The notes under the pieces: generated by a model
The model's database searches: none
Told to the model about the DNA's origin: nothing
What the model saw: the letters and a program-made list of their open reading frames with translations, nothing else
Assembly: GCA_036365455.1 (NCBI GenBank)
Contig: JAWQUS010000008.1
Coordinates: forward strand, 18,645,501-18,709,500
Source: Macrosoma leucophasiata
Taxonomy: Eukaryota > Arthropoda > Insecta > Lepidoptera > Hedylidae
Direction of reading: 5' to 3'
DNA: 64,000 bases
Made by a program: the position numbers and the translations under genes
In this document: positions 1 through 10,399 of the stretch, piece by piece
Layout: each line of letters starts with the position of its first letter
How positions within the stretch are numbered: the stretch's first letter is position 1

Positions 1-59
1 ATTGACACCAAGATTACTCGCATACCATCATCATTTACAGTACCATTTAGCTGAACATA

Positions 60-290
60 AATTGGAAAATTCTGTGGTGCTTACGCCCTGGAGCTCTACC
101 ACTGTATATTAGCACCTTACCGGAATATGATAGCGGTAGACATGGAAATTTCCATTCACTGGTACGTGAAATAGGTAATATGGAGGTGTTCACGAATTTG
201 AGCTCGTTCATTAGAGCTCTATCACCGTATATTACCACCGAACAAAATAGTGGTGGACACTGCCACCTCGCGGCAGGTACATAAATTAAG
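60..290 (-). repeat. Dispersed GAGCTC-rich repeat (family C), copy 1
   Basis: This is the reverse complement of the block at 7981-8225. Both contain the phrases GTGGTAGAGCTCCAG, TGAACGAGCTC and GGTGGTAATATACGGTG in the same order. Related but rearranged copies occur at 1.9, 22.7, 36.6, 37.0, 41.2 and 52.6 kb. No coding function is visible, and the open frames across it are by-products of the repeat. Confidence 0.7.
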
Positions 291-329
291 TCCATATAAT
301 ATTCAATTTTAAAAATAGACTGCTCGTGA

Positions 330-1700
330 CTTTTTATTACATAATATAATAGGGACATACAACGTGTAATGGGAATAACGCATAAACGCTCCAGTTAGAA
401 AATCGAGATATAACCATATTACATAAACCGAAATTACATGTATACCTATATGTTTTAAGTATTTTTTATTTATGAAATAAGTTGTCCTCAATTTGTACGA
501 ACAGTATGCACATCCTACGCATGCATTACTTACTCAACCTACAGCTGCACATAAAACACAAACCTAGTCACACACGCACACTGTCGCAATGTGATATAGC
601 GTAACCTGCGCAACACTAATTTAACACTCGCTAGTAATAAGATTGATTTTTCGCTATTTTAATTATAATGAAGTCCATGTCTTAACGAGTTCTATTGACT
701 ATGCACCAAAATGAGTGACCATAATTTACTTAATTGTATTTAATTTTGAGATAAAACATAAATTATATTAAAAGTACCAGAAATCGATTCGGTTATCGAT
801 TTGGAACATGCTGCTTTCAGGGTGTGCGTTTTTTTACACTACACGACACAGTACTGTTTTGATATGTGGTGCGTGGCTGTCCATGGAAGTTGCAAGCTAC
901 ATTAAAACAAATGCATTCATGTATACTAATTGTTAAGTGTAAGAAACATCGCAGGTCGATGCATTTATTTTTTTATGATAATGATTTTTTAAGTTGTGAT
1001 GAAATGAGAAGCTTCTTTGAAATCTCCAATGGAAGCTTAAGGAACAAAAATAAAATGCAATGTCATAATCGGAATTAGAATCCACAATTACACGAAAAAC
1101 ATAAGACGCCTAAAAAATGTAGTTTGTTGTAAACAGATATTTGGATTTTGTCACAGAACTTTAAATATTTATGTTCAATATAAAAGTCAAATTTTCCTCC
1201 TCTTCACACAATTATTCTTTATAAATTGATGGCGTCTATGTATGAATTAACTAAAAGAGTCGTCATATTGTGGCCGAAGGCATCTATATGATGCTCCTGA
1301 CGAATTAATAAAACTTTTGTTGGAAGAAACTAACCTCACCTTTCATGTTTTTAGATATACATATGGTATTAGTGCGCAGATTCTATGCTCTTATTTTCTT
1401 GGTAAAATGATACATGTTGTGATGTTCAGTATTAGCAAACGCAATATTGTACTACCAGGAAGTCCGGTGATACATATAAGCACTTTGAGCGGTAATAAAA
1501 TCTATATTCGATTGATTTTCGGGTGACCGGTGAGTTCCCTGTGCATATGATGGACTTAGGGATCACGGCTGAATCCAACTCTTTGTAAATATTGTTTGTT
1601 TTTTTACGAACTTACTTTCGTCTCAGTTTATTGAGAAAATCATAACCGTTGTTTGTAAAACAAAACATCAATCGGGCACGCTTTCATTTTAATAATTTAA
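330..1700. other. AT-rich DNA, nothing recognised
   Basis: No recognisable gene, repeat family or RNA gene was found here. Short open frames at 866-1078 and 1317-1526 have low-complexity, AT-driven composition and no familiar motif. Confidence 0.5.
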
Positions 1701-1712
1701 CTGTGTATTATT

Positions 1713-1759
1713 ATTTGATGCGCTTCCGCTACTATGACAGTAGCTGAAGCGCATCAAAT
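1713..1759. repeat. 20-bp inverted repeat (hairpin)
   Basis: Arms 1713-1732 and 1740-1759 are complementary with one mismatch and flank a 7-nt loop (TATGACA). The surrounding DNA is AT-rich, while the arms carry GATGCGCTTCC, so the hairpin stands out. It may be a MITE remnant. It is too short for a typical pre-miRNA unless the flanks also pair. Confidence 0.6.
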
Positions 1760-1894
1760 TAGCTATTTTTTGTGTTTATTTTTAATCCGTAAAATGTAGG
1801 TTAGATTATTTTATGTATAATTTTTTAAGGCAATTTATTTTCTAAAAGTTATGAGAATTTACATAAAAGTAAATAAAGTAAAAGACTGAATAAA

Positions 1895-2165
1895 TGATGG
1901 AGCTCGGCCGTTACCTACATAATGTACTTGCCAATGAATGGTAATCTTCGGCACGTTCATCTTCTAGTCAGGTGATAATAACCCTGTAATTTCCAGCACA
2001 GAGGCATATCAACTTAGGCCTCAGGAATGACTACACATCTACATTGAAATCTCTCGTGTTGTCAAGATATAATATAGATGTTTATAGACTACAGTATTCA
2101 CTAGGCATCAATATTAACTGTACGCTAGTTTGCCACTTCATGACATTAAAAAATACGCTTCACAT
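1895..2165 (+). repeat. Dispersed repeat family C, diverged copy
   Basis: It follows the family order seen best at 41180-41450: GGAGCTCG, CAGGTGATAATAACCCTGTAATTT, CACAGAGGCAT, CTTAGGCCTCAGGA, then GCCACTTCATGACATTAAAAAA at the end. The A-rich 3' end is shared by the copies and suggests retroposition. Confidence 0.65.
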
Positions 2166-2194
2166 TTAAATATACACACTCATGATGATGGTGG

Positions 2195-2345
2195 TGCGGT
2201 CAAAAGTCTTAGGAATCGGCGTGCATGCATGAAGAGAATAATGAAGGTAGACGAGGCACGAATGGTATGTCAGGATCGGGATATCTGGCGCTCTACACTC
2301 TCTGTCTTCCCCGTTAGGGACCTAGTATGAAAATACATATATACA
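2195..2345 (+). repeat. LINE 3'-end fragment (T family), copy 1
   Basis: The plus-strand frame reads SLRNRRACMKRIMKVDEARM followed by VCQDRDIWRSTLSVFPVRDL and a stop. This looks like the C-terminal tail of an insect LINE reverse-transcriptase ORF. The same tail recurs at 23.15, 27.78, 33.95 and 36.97 kb, each followed by ATACATACATA-like sequence. It is a 5'-truncated remnant with no function of its own. Confidence 0.6.
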
Positions 2346-2543
2346 TACTCAGTTTATCTTGTTAATCACAATATAAAAAAAATGCTTTCTTTTCTTTTTA
2401 AACGGTATAACAAGTAACATCGCAAGGGCCTCCATACTGGGTTAAGAAACCTGTGTTACAGGGTACCCAGCTCATCCACCAAGACAATTAAAGCTAAACA
2501 TATATGATATTTATCTAAAAACATCACAGCATTTAGTATAAGT

Positions 2544-2574
2544 GATTTAGACACAGTCCCACTGTGTCTAAATC
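2544..2574. repeat. Perfect 14-bp hairpin
   Basis: Arms 2544-2557 and 2561-2574 (GATTTAGACACAGT and its exact complement) are separated by CCC. It is a short isolated palindrome of unknown meaning. Confidence 0.6.
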
Positions 2575-2906
2575 TGTAATTATTACCTGAATGAAGATGG
2601 TTCTTATAGAAATAGAAAAATAAGATTGTTCTTAATACAAAAAGATACCTAGTTATTATGATATTATTAATAATATTTATCGACTAATAAATTTGCATGT
2701 AACCAAAAATAATCATAGAAACTACAAACCCCCAAAAAAATACACGACAACGCCATTCTCAAGTTTTAGTAAGACTAACAAACGTACTTTCATTTTATAT
2801 ATACTTTTAGATATACTGGCAAATATCTTTTTGTATCACGTGCTGTATTTTATCAATGTCTACATTTTACGGAGTGTACATATATATCATATGATAAATT
2901 TTGATC

Positions 2907-2908
<2 letters not shown>

Positions 2909-2940
<32 letters not shown>
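2909..2940. repeat. (TA)n microsatellite, mariner insertion site
   Basis: About 16 uninterrupted TA units end exactly where the mariner terminal repeat begins. Mariners insert at TA, so the tract is both the target and the flank. Confidence 0.9.
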
Positions 2941-2944
<4 letters not shown>

Positions 2945-4141
2945 TGGGGAAAAAGTTTATTCGCATTTTTTAAGATAATTCAAAACATTTTTTAATATAG
3001 TTTATTGAAATTTAACTATAGTATGTATGTACCATTTTGTTCGATAACCTTTTGCCATCTTGTAAGTAGGGACATGATCCCATTGCTATAAAAATTTTGG
3101 GACTTCTCATCAAAATACCGCGACAAGTGGATTTGGCAGTCCTCTCGTGATGTTAACCTAACATTGCATAAAGAATTCTGAAGAGAAGGTGCAAGGTCAG
3201 GACTATACGGCGGATGCATTAACACCTCCAACACCACACCCCTTCTGTTGATCAATTCCGGCCGCTTTCTCTCAACTTCTTGCTTTAATCTCATCAATTG
3301 TTCGCAGTAGAGTTCAGAATCGATAGTCCTGCCTGGTGGTAATAGCTCATAATGAATAATGCCCTTCGAATCCCACCACACACACAACATCACCTTATTG
3401 CGAGTTAACCCGGGTTTCGCCACAGTCTGTGAAGCCTGACCGGCCTTTGACCACGACCTTTTTCACACGTTCTTGTCGTACGTGATCCACTTATCATCAC
3501 CAGTTATCAGCTTCTTCAAAAATGATTCGGTTTCATTACGTCGTAATAAAGAATCACAAATGAGTACACGGTTCATTAGGTTTCTTTCAGTGAGCTCGTG
3601 AGGTACCCAAATATCGAGCTTTTTTTTTGTACCCAGCTTTTTTCAAATGCGCCAAAACTGTTTTGTGATCAATTCTCAGTTCTTCAGCTACGTCGTAACT
3701 ACTGATATGTCGATCTTGCTCCACTTTTTCAAAAATTGCATCAATTTTATCCGTAATAGGGCGTAGGCGACCAGAGCGAGGTGCATCTTTGACATCAAAA
3801 TTTCCGGATTGAAAACTCTTAAACCAAATTTGTGCTACTCTCACAGACACTGCACTAGGTCCATAAACATCGCAAATTTTTTTCGCGGCTTGCGTTGCAT
3901 TTTTACCTTTTTTGTAGAAAAATTTTAAAATGTATCGAATTTCTTCATTAGATTCACTCATCTTGACAGTACGAAAAACAAATGAAAATCACACATTTGC
4001 CTAATTTGAATTTGGAATTATGTTCTTTAAAATTTTAACTTTCAATGATACCAAAACCAGCCAGATACAAATACTACAGCCAAAGAGATTTTATTACAAG
4101 TTCGTACATACTATAATGCGAAAAGACTTTTTCCCCAACCT
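2941..4141 (-). mobile_element. mariner-family DNA transposon, defective
   Basis: The left end AGGTTGGGGAAAAAGTTTAT and the complement of the right end (AGGTTGGGGAAAAAGTCTTT) form mariner terminal inverted repeats flanked by TA-rich DNA. The roughly 1.2-kb interior holds one minus-strand transposase reading. The length is close to that of a full mariner, but the coding region carries a frameshift and deletions, so it can move only if another element supplies the transposase. Confidence 0.93.
3016..3961 (-). pseudogene. mariner transposase, dead
   Basis: The reading starts at 3961 (MSESNEEIRYILKFFYKKGK) with the paired helix-turn-helix N-terminal half. That frame breaks near 3590-3600. The catalytic half then continues through GDDKWITYD (first catalytic Asp of the DD34D triad), MLCVWWDSKGIIHYE and YSPDLAPS to the usual end near 3016. 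Two losses are visible. The HDNARPH-type block with the second Asp is missing between ELINRRGVV and LEVLMHPPYSPDL. The residues expected after PDLAPS, which carry the third Asp, are missing before LQNSLCNV. Loss of two of three metal ligands plus the frameshift makes it inactive. The family assignment is secure; the subfamily is not assigned. Confidence 0.92.
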
Positions 4142-4377
4142 ATTATATATATAAAATATAGGTTTAAAAATTTAAACCTATATTTTAGCTAGCTAATCTG
4201 CTGGGTGTGAAGTACTAGTGGTAGGTAATCGATCGCAGAGGTCATGGTGGCCAAAATGAAAAATAATTATGACTCTGACTTTGTCATCAAAGTAATCTGT
4301 AGAGACTTTGGTTACCTAATTTTAAAGAATTGGGGCTGCTCCATACTTGGAGTGCACTGTAGATGACCTGCTTATAG

Positions 4378-4508
4378 TTGGACCCTGTTAAGCAGAAAAG
4401 ATCACAGCATCTTTTCAGAACACACAGAAAAGAGACACAGACGAGAACAGACAGAAAAGATCCAGTCAACATTTATGTTGACTGGATCTTTTCTGCTTAA
4501 CCAGTCCA
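4378..4508. repeat. Nested inverted repeat with perfect 21-bp palindrome
   Basis: Arms 4453-4473 and 4475-4495 are exact complements around one T. An outer pair (TGTTAAGCAGAAAAGATC near 4384 and GATCTTTTCTGCTTAA near 4485) pairs over the same sequence, so three related GCAGAAAAGATC words compete. It is probably a foldback MITE remnant. Confidence 0.7.
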
Positions 4509-4509
4509 A

Positions 4510-5765
4510 TTATGTAGTCCACAGGGTGTAAGTGTACAATGATGTGCAGTACGCTCGAAACAGAGTGACCTTCATATCAGTTGAACATCGAGCAAACCTG
4601 CAAGCCGACATATTCCATTTTGGACAGCGCCCTTCGCTTCCTTTCAATATCACCATCTTGTGAGTACATCTAGGTAAACCTTGTAGCTTGTGGGGGTAGA
4701 CCTAGGTATTTGAATTGACAACATCATAACATTTGGTCCGTGATCCCTAGCGTACTCTTCACAGACCTGTATCAATTTTCTCAGACCACATACGGAACGG
4801 TGTTAGGTATATTTTTTTATTTTCTGACAGTACAATTATAATTATATTCCTAGTAAGATACTAATGAATTGCTATGTTCCGGTATATAATTATATTCCTA
4901 GGGATATAACTATATTACAGCTTTATCTATCATACTGCACCATATATATATACATATATTATCTAACGGTTAAGACTCAGTACTGCACTTTCTGTAGATA
5001 ATTTTTGTCTAAAGCCAAACTGATTATCGTATTTGTCTGAGTATTAAACTAACCGTCAAAAACTTTACTATTGTAGAAAAGCAGATTGGCCTATAGTTAA
5101 TTTTATCACTAAGATCACCAGTTTTATTTTTCGCAATTAGTACTACTACAGTTTTTATGAGATCAGTAAAGTTTCTAGGTATGGTTGTTTCTACGCACAA
5201 TTAGCAGAACATTGCCAAAACAAGGTGATCTGCGTAAACAAGTGTCTTGAGACACATTATATTGCTGATAAAATTGGGATACAGCAGTTTTTGTGTTATA
5301 AATTAAATACGCTTATAATTCATTCTAAATACACACTCCCAGGCCCTCACTAGGAATAAATCTGTGTCGCAGATGCCGTACAAATACAAGATTTATCGAT
5401 TGATTCCCAAGAGCTACTTAGATAGCATAAATGACATTTAATGATGACATTTCACACTTATGATTACTCGTGCTGCATTCATCTACAATCAAATGAATAA
5501 CCCCTCAGCTGACCGGGTATTGCACGAATCCAATACCGCACTTCCGGTCTGATGTTTATCGGCGTAAATGAATAAATTTCAGATGCACATAAAAAAAAAT
5601 CTTAGCCTATCTTTATTCTTTAAACGGCAATAATTGCTTCCGAAATAAATTATCTTTGTGAAATTAGATAGAAGCTGATATGACAAATAAAATACGTCAG
5701 CACAGAAAGAATACGTCGTAAATTGCGAATTTTTTAAAGGTCGATTTTACGTTAAAACGATTTCT
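4510..5765. other. AT-rich DNA, no gene seen
   Basis: No open frame with recognisable content. Near 5550-5600 GGCGTAAATGAATAAATTTC resembles the 3' tails at 8455 and 41790, suggesting a retroposon end. The rest is unassigned. Confidence 0.4.
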
Positions 5766-5769
5766 ATTG

Positions 5770-6141
5770 TTAGTGATCTATTTAAATAAAAATGAATCCC
5801 TTTATGAGTTGCTAAGCTATAACTCGAGAACGACTGGACCGATTTCGCTAATTCTTTTTTGTTGTATTGGTAATTTTTCGGAAAAGGTTATTATGAAAAA
5901 AAAATGCACAATTGCGCGGAAAAAAATGAAATTTTAAGAATACGTAATGACCATATTAACTTTTCTAATGTAAACCTTAGGGCGCTTGACATCACGGTTA
6001 GTCGATTGACAGTTGGTGCGATAAATAGCATGCGCGCCGCAATTATCGTGTTAAACAGATTAATCGGTAAGAATTGATGAATGAAAACGAAGTTAAATTA
6101 TAATAAAAATGTACCGCGAAGAAGCCGGGCCGGGTCACTAG
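5770..6141 (+). mobile_element. Helitron-like repeat, 3' end at CTAG
   Basis: The phrase AACTCGAGAACGACTGGACC is followed about 300 bp later by GAAGCCGGGCCGGGTCACTAGT. The end combines a C/G-rich terminal hairpin-like stretch with CTAG before T, as expected for Helitron 3' ends (CTRR) and for Lepidopteran Helitron-like repeats. The 5' end was not fixed. No Rep/helicase is present, so it is non-autonomous. Confidence 0.5.
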
Positions 6142-7335
6142 TATTGAATAAGGTTTCATATATAATTAATACTGGAAGCCAAATACTTTACAAAAATCTA
6201 AGAGTAACGAGAGCGCTTGCGCAGGAAATAATAACAATTTTGTAATGTAATTTTTTTGTTTTATTTTATTGTTGAAGTGAAGCGATCAAGTTTCTTTGTC
6301 ATGAATGGAATATTTACTATTCGTCCTATGGCCAAAAGTAGCTATGCTTCAGTAAGTTCTAATATTTAGAAAATCACTTTTTGAAATCGTCTAAGAGTGG
6401 CCTGCGGGTTGCGTCGGTTGAGATATAATTGAGTTCAAATGACAGGAGCCCGGCGGCGGGCTGCCGGTGCTTTAGGGATTATGTTTGTTATGTTTTTTTA
6501 ATATTAAATCAGAATAAGGGCGAAAGTACAGTATAGTTAGGACATAAAAAGATTAGGTAATTATCAACAAGTTTGGTAAATAAAAGAAACATTTTTGTTG
6601 GATATAAAAATAAAACCAAAAAGATCTCAGATCATCCGTAATGTATTTTGCCTTTTTAATTTAATTATATTTTATTACTTTTCATATACGTTCCTTCCTG
6701 TTAACTTTTTTGGTCTTAAAAGGTCTGGCCTGTTTGTTGTGATTGAAATAAAATAATTTCAATAAAATTACTAACTTACATACTATTTACTTGTTTTATA
6801 CGAAAATAATGATACGTTAATTTTCAAGTCTTATTTTCGAATTGTTCTAAATATATCTGGTATGACCAGAGATTCTGTATAAGAAACAATTTTCCTGTCG
6901 GTGTTCTTTCAATATTCTAGCAGTATCAATGAAAATGGATACATAGGGTTCTTGCGAAATAATCATATAAAATATTTTCAGACTTGTTTCTACCGTCGAC
7001 AAGTTCAATCCAGAGGTCTTGGATCGATCGAACTTGATACAGCGACAAAGAAGAGTCTAATCACGTAACTACCCTCAAACAACAATTGATTTAGTAAAAA
7101 TGGTTTCGGTCGTTATGATTCTCACGAAGAGTACCTACCTATTCAAACGATTTTCAAAGATGGCCGCGAGTCTTAGAAGTAAAGGTGTCTGTCCAAATAA
7201 TGAACGGCCGCAATAATAATGTCCACACATGTGAGACTTTTTTTATAACGCCTATTTCATATTTTTATTCATATTAGTTTAAGTGTCGTGAAAATGGACT
7301 AAACTGGTTTTGTTTATAAATCTTTGTAAGTTAGT
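6142..7335. other. AT-rich DNA, no gene seen
   Basis: No gene, tRNA or known repeat was identified. A short GC-rich patch near 6445-6475 is unassigned. Confidence 0.4.
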
Positions 7336-7344
7336 AGTTATAAG

Positions 7345-7440
7345 GGGTCACAGATCACCCCCAATAGATACCGCATACAGGGCAACCGACGCGCACAACA
7401 AGTTGCTAGCTAATTTGCTAGCAAATTTTCAATGCTCTAA
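7345..7440 (+). repeat. Repeat carrying CACCCCCAATAGATACCGCA
   Basis: CACAGATCACCCCCAATAG followed by ATACCGCAT occurs here, in inverted orientation at 10727-10756, and in a related form at 14338-14395, where similar downstream words follow (GCGAACG...GACAACAA against CAACCGACGCGCACAACAA). It looks like an edge of an uncharacterised element family. Confidence 0.55.
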
Positions 7441-7980
7441 ATCGCGTCGCCAATGTCGCCATTACCGACCAAGCCTCCGACCCGTTCGTACGTGAGAAAT
7501 AATTCATTTTCGACCGAAAATATCTAGGAAATGGCTTCCTGCGCACTAAAATCATATCTAAATACGTCTAGAACATCAAATATTAAAAAAGATGGTATGA
7601 TAGTTCACCAGTAAGTAAATAATTCATATAAAACACGTATCATCAGAGATCAATTAAACTGGATTATGCACAAGTATATTTTCGCAAAGTCCTGCTCACT
7701 CATTACGTTATTTACATTATTTGTCCCTTTCTAAGACAAGAAAGTCGATCGATAGTGTTGTACCGCATATACGTTAGTCGGTATCGATATTTTTAATAAT
7801 ACTTTAAAACCTTTTATCAGAAAATATATAATAATACTACGTTTAGAATGGACACTTCGACGTCCTATCTGTTTTGTCCTCACCCCTCTGAGCTCTAAGT
7901 CAGTTGGGTGATAAACTTAAGGTCGTGAGCGGTGTATTTTAGGATAATTTGAAAATTAAATATTTTATGTACTTAATTCA

Positions 7981-8260
7981 ATTTACCTACCAGCCGCGAA
8001 GTGGTAGGGTCCACCGTTATTGTGTTTGGTGGTAATTTACGGTGATGGAGCTCCAATGAACGAGCTCGAAAACTTGATGAACGAGCGTGAACACCTACTT
8101 GTTACCGATTTGCCCTGCCAGTAAGTGGTTATCGGTTTTCTCTAATGTAAACCGTTATCCTGTTCCGGGTAGATGGTAATATACAGTGGTAGAGCTCCAG
8201 TGATAAAGCTCCAGAGCGAGCGAGCACCATCGCATTTACCAATTTACATTTAATGTAAGC
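7981..8260 (+). repeat. Dispersed repeat family C, copy 2
   Basis: It is inverted relative to 60-290. It contains GGTGGTAATTTACGGTGATG, CTCCAATGAACGAGCTCG and ATACAGTGGTAGAGCTCCAG. No coding content. Confidence 0.7.
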
Positions 8261-8399
8261 GATAATAGTATGTAAGCAATGTGCGTATCAATGTCAGGGT
8301 GCCTGGAGGTGATAATTATTAATATATATATAAATAATACAATAAAAATGTATATGTATATATATAATTTTTATATATTTGTTTTAATTAGACGTGCAT

Positions 8400-8495
8400 A
8401 TCAATAATTTATTGTTTTTCACTTTACGTTTTTGACTTGTCATAAGCGGTGCTTGTCACCGTAAATGAATAAATTAATTTCTGATTCTGATTCTG
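8400..8495 (+). repeat. LINE/retroposon 3' tail
   Basis: TTTTTGACTTGTCATAAGCG then GTGCTTGTCACCGTAAATGA and ATAAATTAATTTCTGATTCTGATTCTG matches the tail at 41740-41815. A short tandem (TTCTGA) repeat closes it, a usual LINE or SINE 3' signature. Confidence 0.5.
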
Positions 8496-8499
8496 CATG

Positions 8500-9327
8500 G
8501 TATCTCCTTTCAAATCGAAGATGGCGGACTTAATTATTTTTCTACATTGTGATATGGTGTTAATTTCGCGGTTTCTTGGGGGTACTGATTGCGAAAATGT
8601 CATCTTTTTTCATATCCAAGATGGCGAACAGATTTTCTTTCAAAATATGATATGGGTATCAATTTCGAGGTTTTTCGAGGTGCTGATTACGAAAATGACA
8701 TCCGTTTTCAGATCCAAATGGCAGACAGACTTTTTTTTCAAAATGTGATATGGGTATCAATTTCGAGGCTTCTTGGAGTGTTGATTACGAAAATGGCATC
8801 CGTTTTCAGATCCAAGATGGCGGACAGATTTTTTCTGCAAAATGTGATATGGGTATCAATTTCGAGGTTTCTTGGGGTGCTGATTACGAAAATGGCACCC
8901 GTTTTCAGATCCAAGATGGTGGACAGATTTTTTCTTCAAAATGTGATATGGGTATCAATTTCGAGGTTTATCGAGGTGCTGATTACGAAAATGGCATCCG
9001 TTTTCAGATCCAAGATGGCGGACAGATTTTTTCTTCAAAATGTGATATGGGTATCAATTTCGAGGTTTATCGAGGTGCTGATTACGAAAATGGCATCCAT
9101 TTTCAGATCCAAGATGGCAGACAGACTTTTTTTTTCAAAATGTGATATAGGTATCAATTTCGAGATTTCTTGGGGTGATGATTACGAAAATAGCATCCGT
9201 TTTCAGATCCAAGCTGGCGGGCAGATTTTTTCTTCAAAATGTGATATGGGTATCAATTTCGAGGTATTTTGGGGTGCTGATTACGAAAATGGCATCCGTT
9301 TTCAGACCCAAGATGGCGGATAGACTT
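8500..9327 (+). repeat. 99-bp minisatellite, forward half
   Basis: About eight copies of a 98-100-bp unit start at 8551, 8649, 8747, 8846, 8945, 9044, 9144 and 9243 (start of GATATGGGTATCAATTTCGA). Each contains TGCTGATTACGAAAATGGCA and CAGATCCAAGATGGCGGACA. Because 99 is divisible by three, long open frames appear by default in two frames (8589-9323 and 8750-9145), giving 33-residue protein repeats such as FQIQDGGQIFSSKCDMGINF. Two simultaneous open frames, no start context and no host homology argue against a protein. Confidence 0.95.
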
Positions 9328-9332
9328 TTTTA

Positions 9333-9800
9333 TATCACATTTTGAAAAAAAAAAGTTCGTCCGCCATTTTGGATCTGAAAACAGATGCCATTTTCATAAT
9401 CAGCACTCCAAGAAACCTCGAAATTGATACCCATAACACATTTTGAAAAAAAAGGCCGTCCGCCATCTTGGATCTGAAAATGGATGTCATTTTTGTTATC
9501 AGCACCCCAAAAAATCGCGAAATTTATATCCATATTATATTTTGAAAGAAAAAAACTGTCCACCATCTTGGATCTGAAAACGGATGCCATTTTAGTAATC
9601 AGGACCCCAAGAAACCTCTAAGTTGACACCCATATCATATTTATAAAAGAATCTGTCCGCCATCTTGGATTAGAAAAATGCACCTCAGGAAACCGTGAAA
9701 TAGAAATCCATATCATATTTTCTAAAAATAATTATGTCCGCCATCTTTGACTTGAATGGAGATACCGTTTTCGTAATTAACACCTCAAGGAACCCCTCAC
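9333..9800 (-). repeat. 99-bp minisatellite, inverted half
   Basis: About five copies of the same unit lie in opposite orientation (complement of the GATATGGG word near 9340, 9437, 9536, 9637 and 9717), meeting the forward half tail to tail near 9330. The outer copies are the most decayed, with short deletions near 9650-9720. Confidence 0.93.
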
Positions 9801-9934
9801 ATTGAACGGAACCTCGCTGTACCAAAATTAAATACCATTCCGTTGCCAAAAGAGGAGGGAGGTTGGGTGAGGCGGGGAAATCGAGCGGGATGTCGAAGTG
9901 TCCATTCTATACGTTTTATTATTACATATTCTCT

Positions 9935-10035
9935 GGCTCTACTACCATACATTACCACTATCACTTAGCGCCACGTAAATTATATAATGCGAGGAGGTGC
10001 TGATCGAGCTCGAGAGTGATCTTGAGCTTGTTAAG
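9935..10035 (-). repeat. Dispersed repeat family C, fragment
   Basis: CTACTACCATACATTACCAC, CGCCACGTAAATTATATAATG and GATCGAGCTCGAGAGTGATC match the family in reverse orientation. Confidence 0.5.
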
Positions 10036-10126
10036 TAAGCTATACCACAAATTTGATTGTTGATAAGTGCGTGTGGAAATACACGTCACTCATTGATGTC
10101 TATGTATACTATGTAATAAGTAACCA

Positions 10127-10170
10127 GATTTTAAGCGTTTGTGTGGAATTCCATACAAACGCTTAAAATC
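10127..10170. repeat. Palindromic MITE-like hairpin 1
   Basis: Twenty-base arms (GATTTTAAGCGTTTGTGTGG and its complement with one mismatch) around AATT. The preceding TATGTAATAAGTAACCA also precedes the second copy at 10350. Confidence 0.75.
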
Positions 10171-10349
10171 GGGTAAAAGTATATAGCTTAAAAGTATAAG
10201 TAACTTTAAATGTTTGACAGGCCATCGCGCATGTACAGCACAGCGTATTATGATTATATATTAAAATATCATTTAAATAGGCCACTTTAAAGCATCTCTT
10301 AAATTATAATAATTGTACGGAATGTCTATGTCTATGTAATAGGTAACCA

Positions 10350-10389
10350 GATTTTAAGCGTTTGTATGAAGTTCCAAACGCTTAAAATC
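10350..10389. repeat. Palindromic MITE-like hairpin 2
   Basis: Fifteen-base perfect arms (GATTTTAAGCGTTTG) around a 10-nt loop, preceded by TATGTAATAGGTAACCA. A single-arm relative lies near 22468-22492. Confidence 0.75.
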
Positions 10390-10399
10390 TGTATAACGT

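Larger units (their letters stand above)
7834..9925. repeat. Composite block with inverted flanks around a minisatellite
   Basis: AGAATGGACACTTCGACGTC at about 7846-7865 is matched in inverted orientation at about 9888-9915. A third copy with the same downstream words (ACCCCTTCCCCTCTTATGGG-like) is at 22324-22405. Between the flanks lie a family C block and the convergent 99-bp array. Target duplications were not resolved, so whether the whole 2.1 kb moved as a unit is open. Confidence 0.55.

Noticed and set aside
8589..9323. 244-residue open frame with 33-residue repeats
   Set aside because: It is created by a 99-bp tandem repeat whose period keeps frames open. A second frame is open over the same DNA, and the reverse half mixes frames.
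8500..9800. CRISPR-like array
   Set aside because: The 99-bp units are contiguous and similar throughout with no unique spacers, and the context is an insect nuclear genome.
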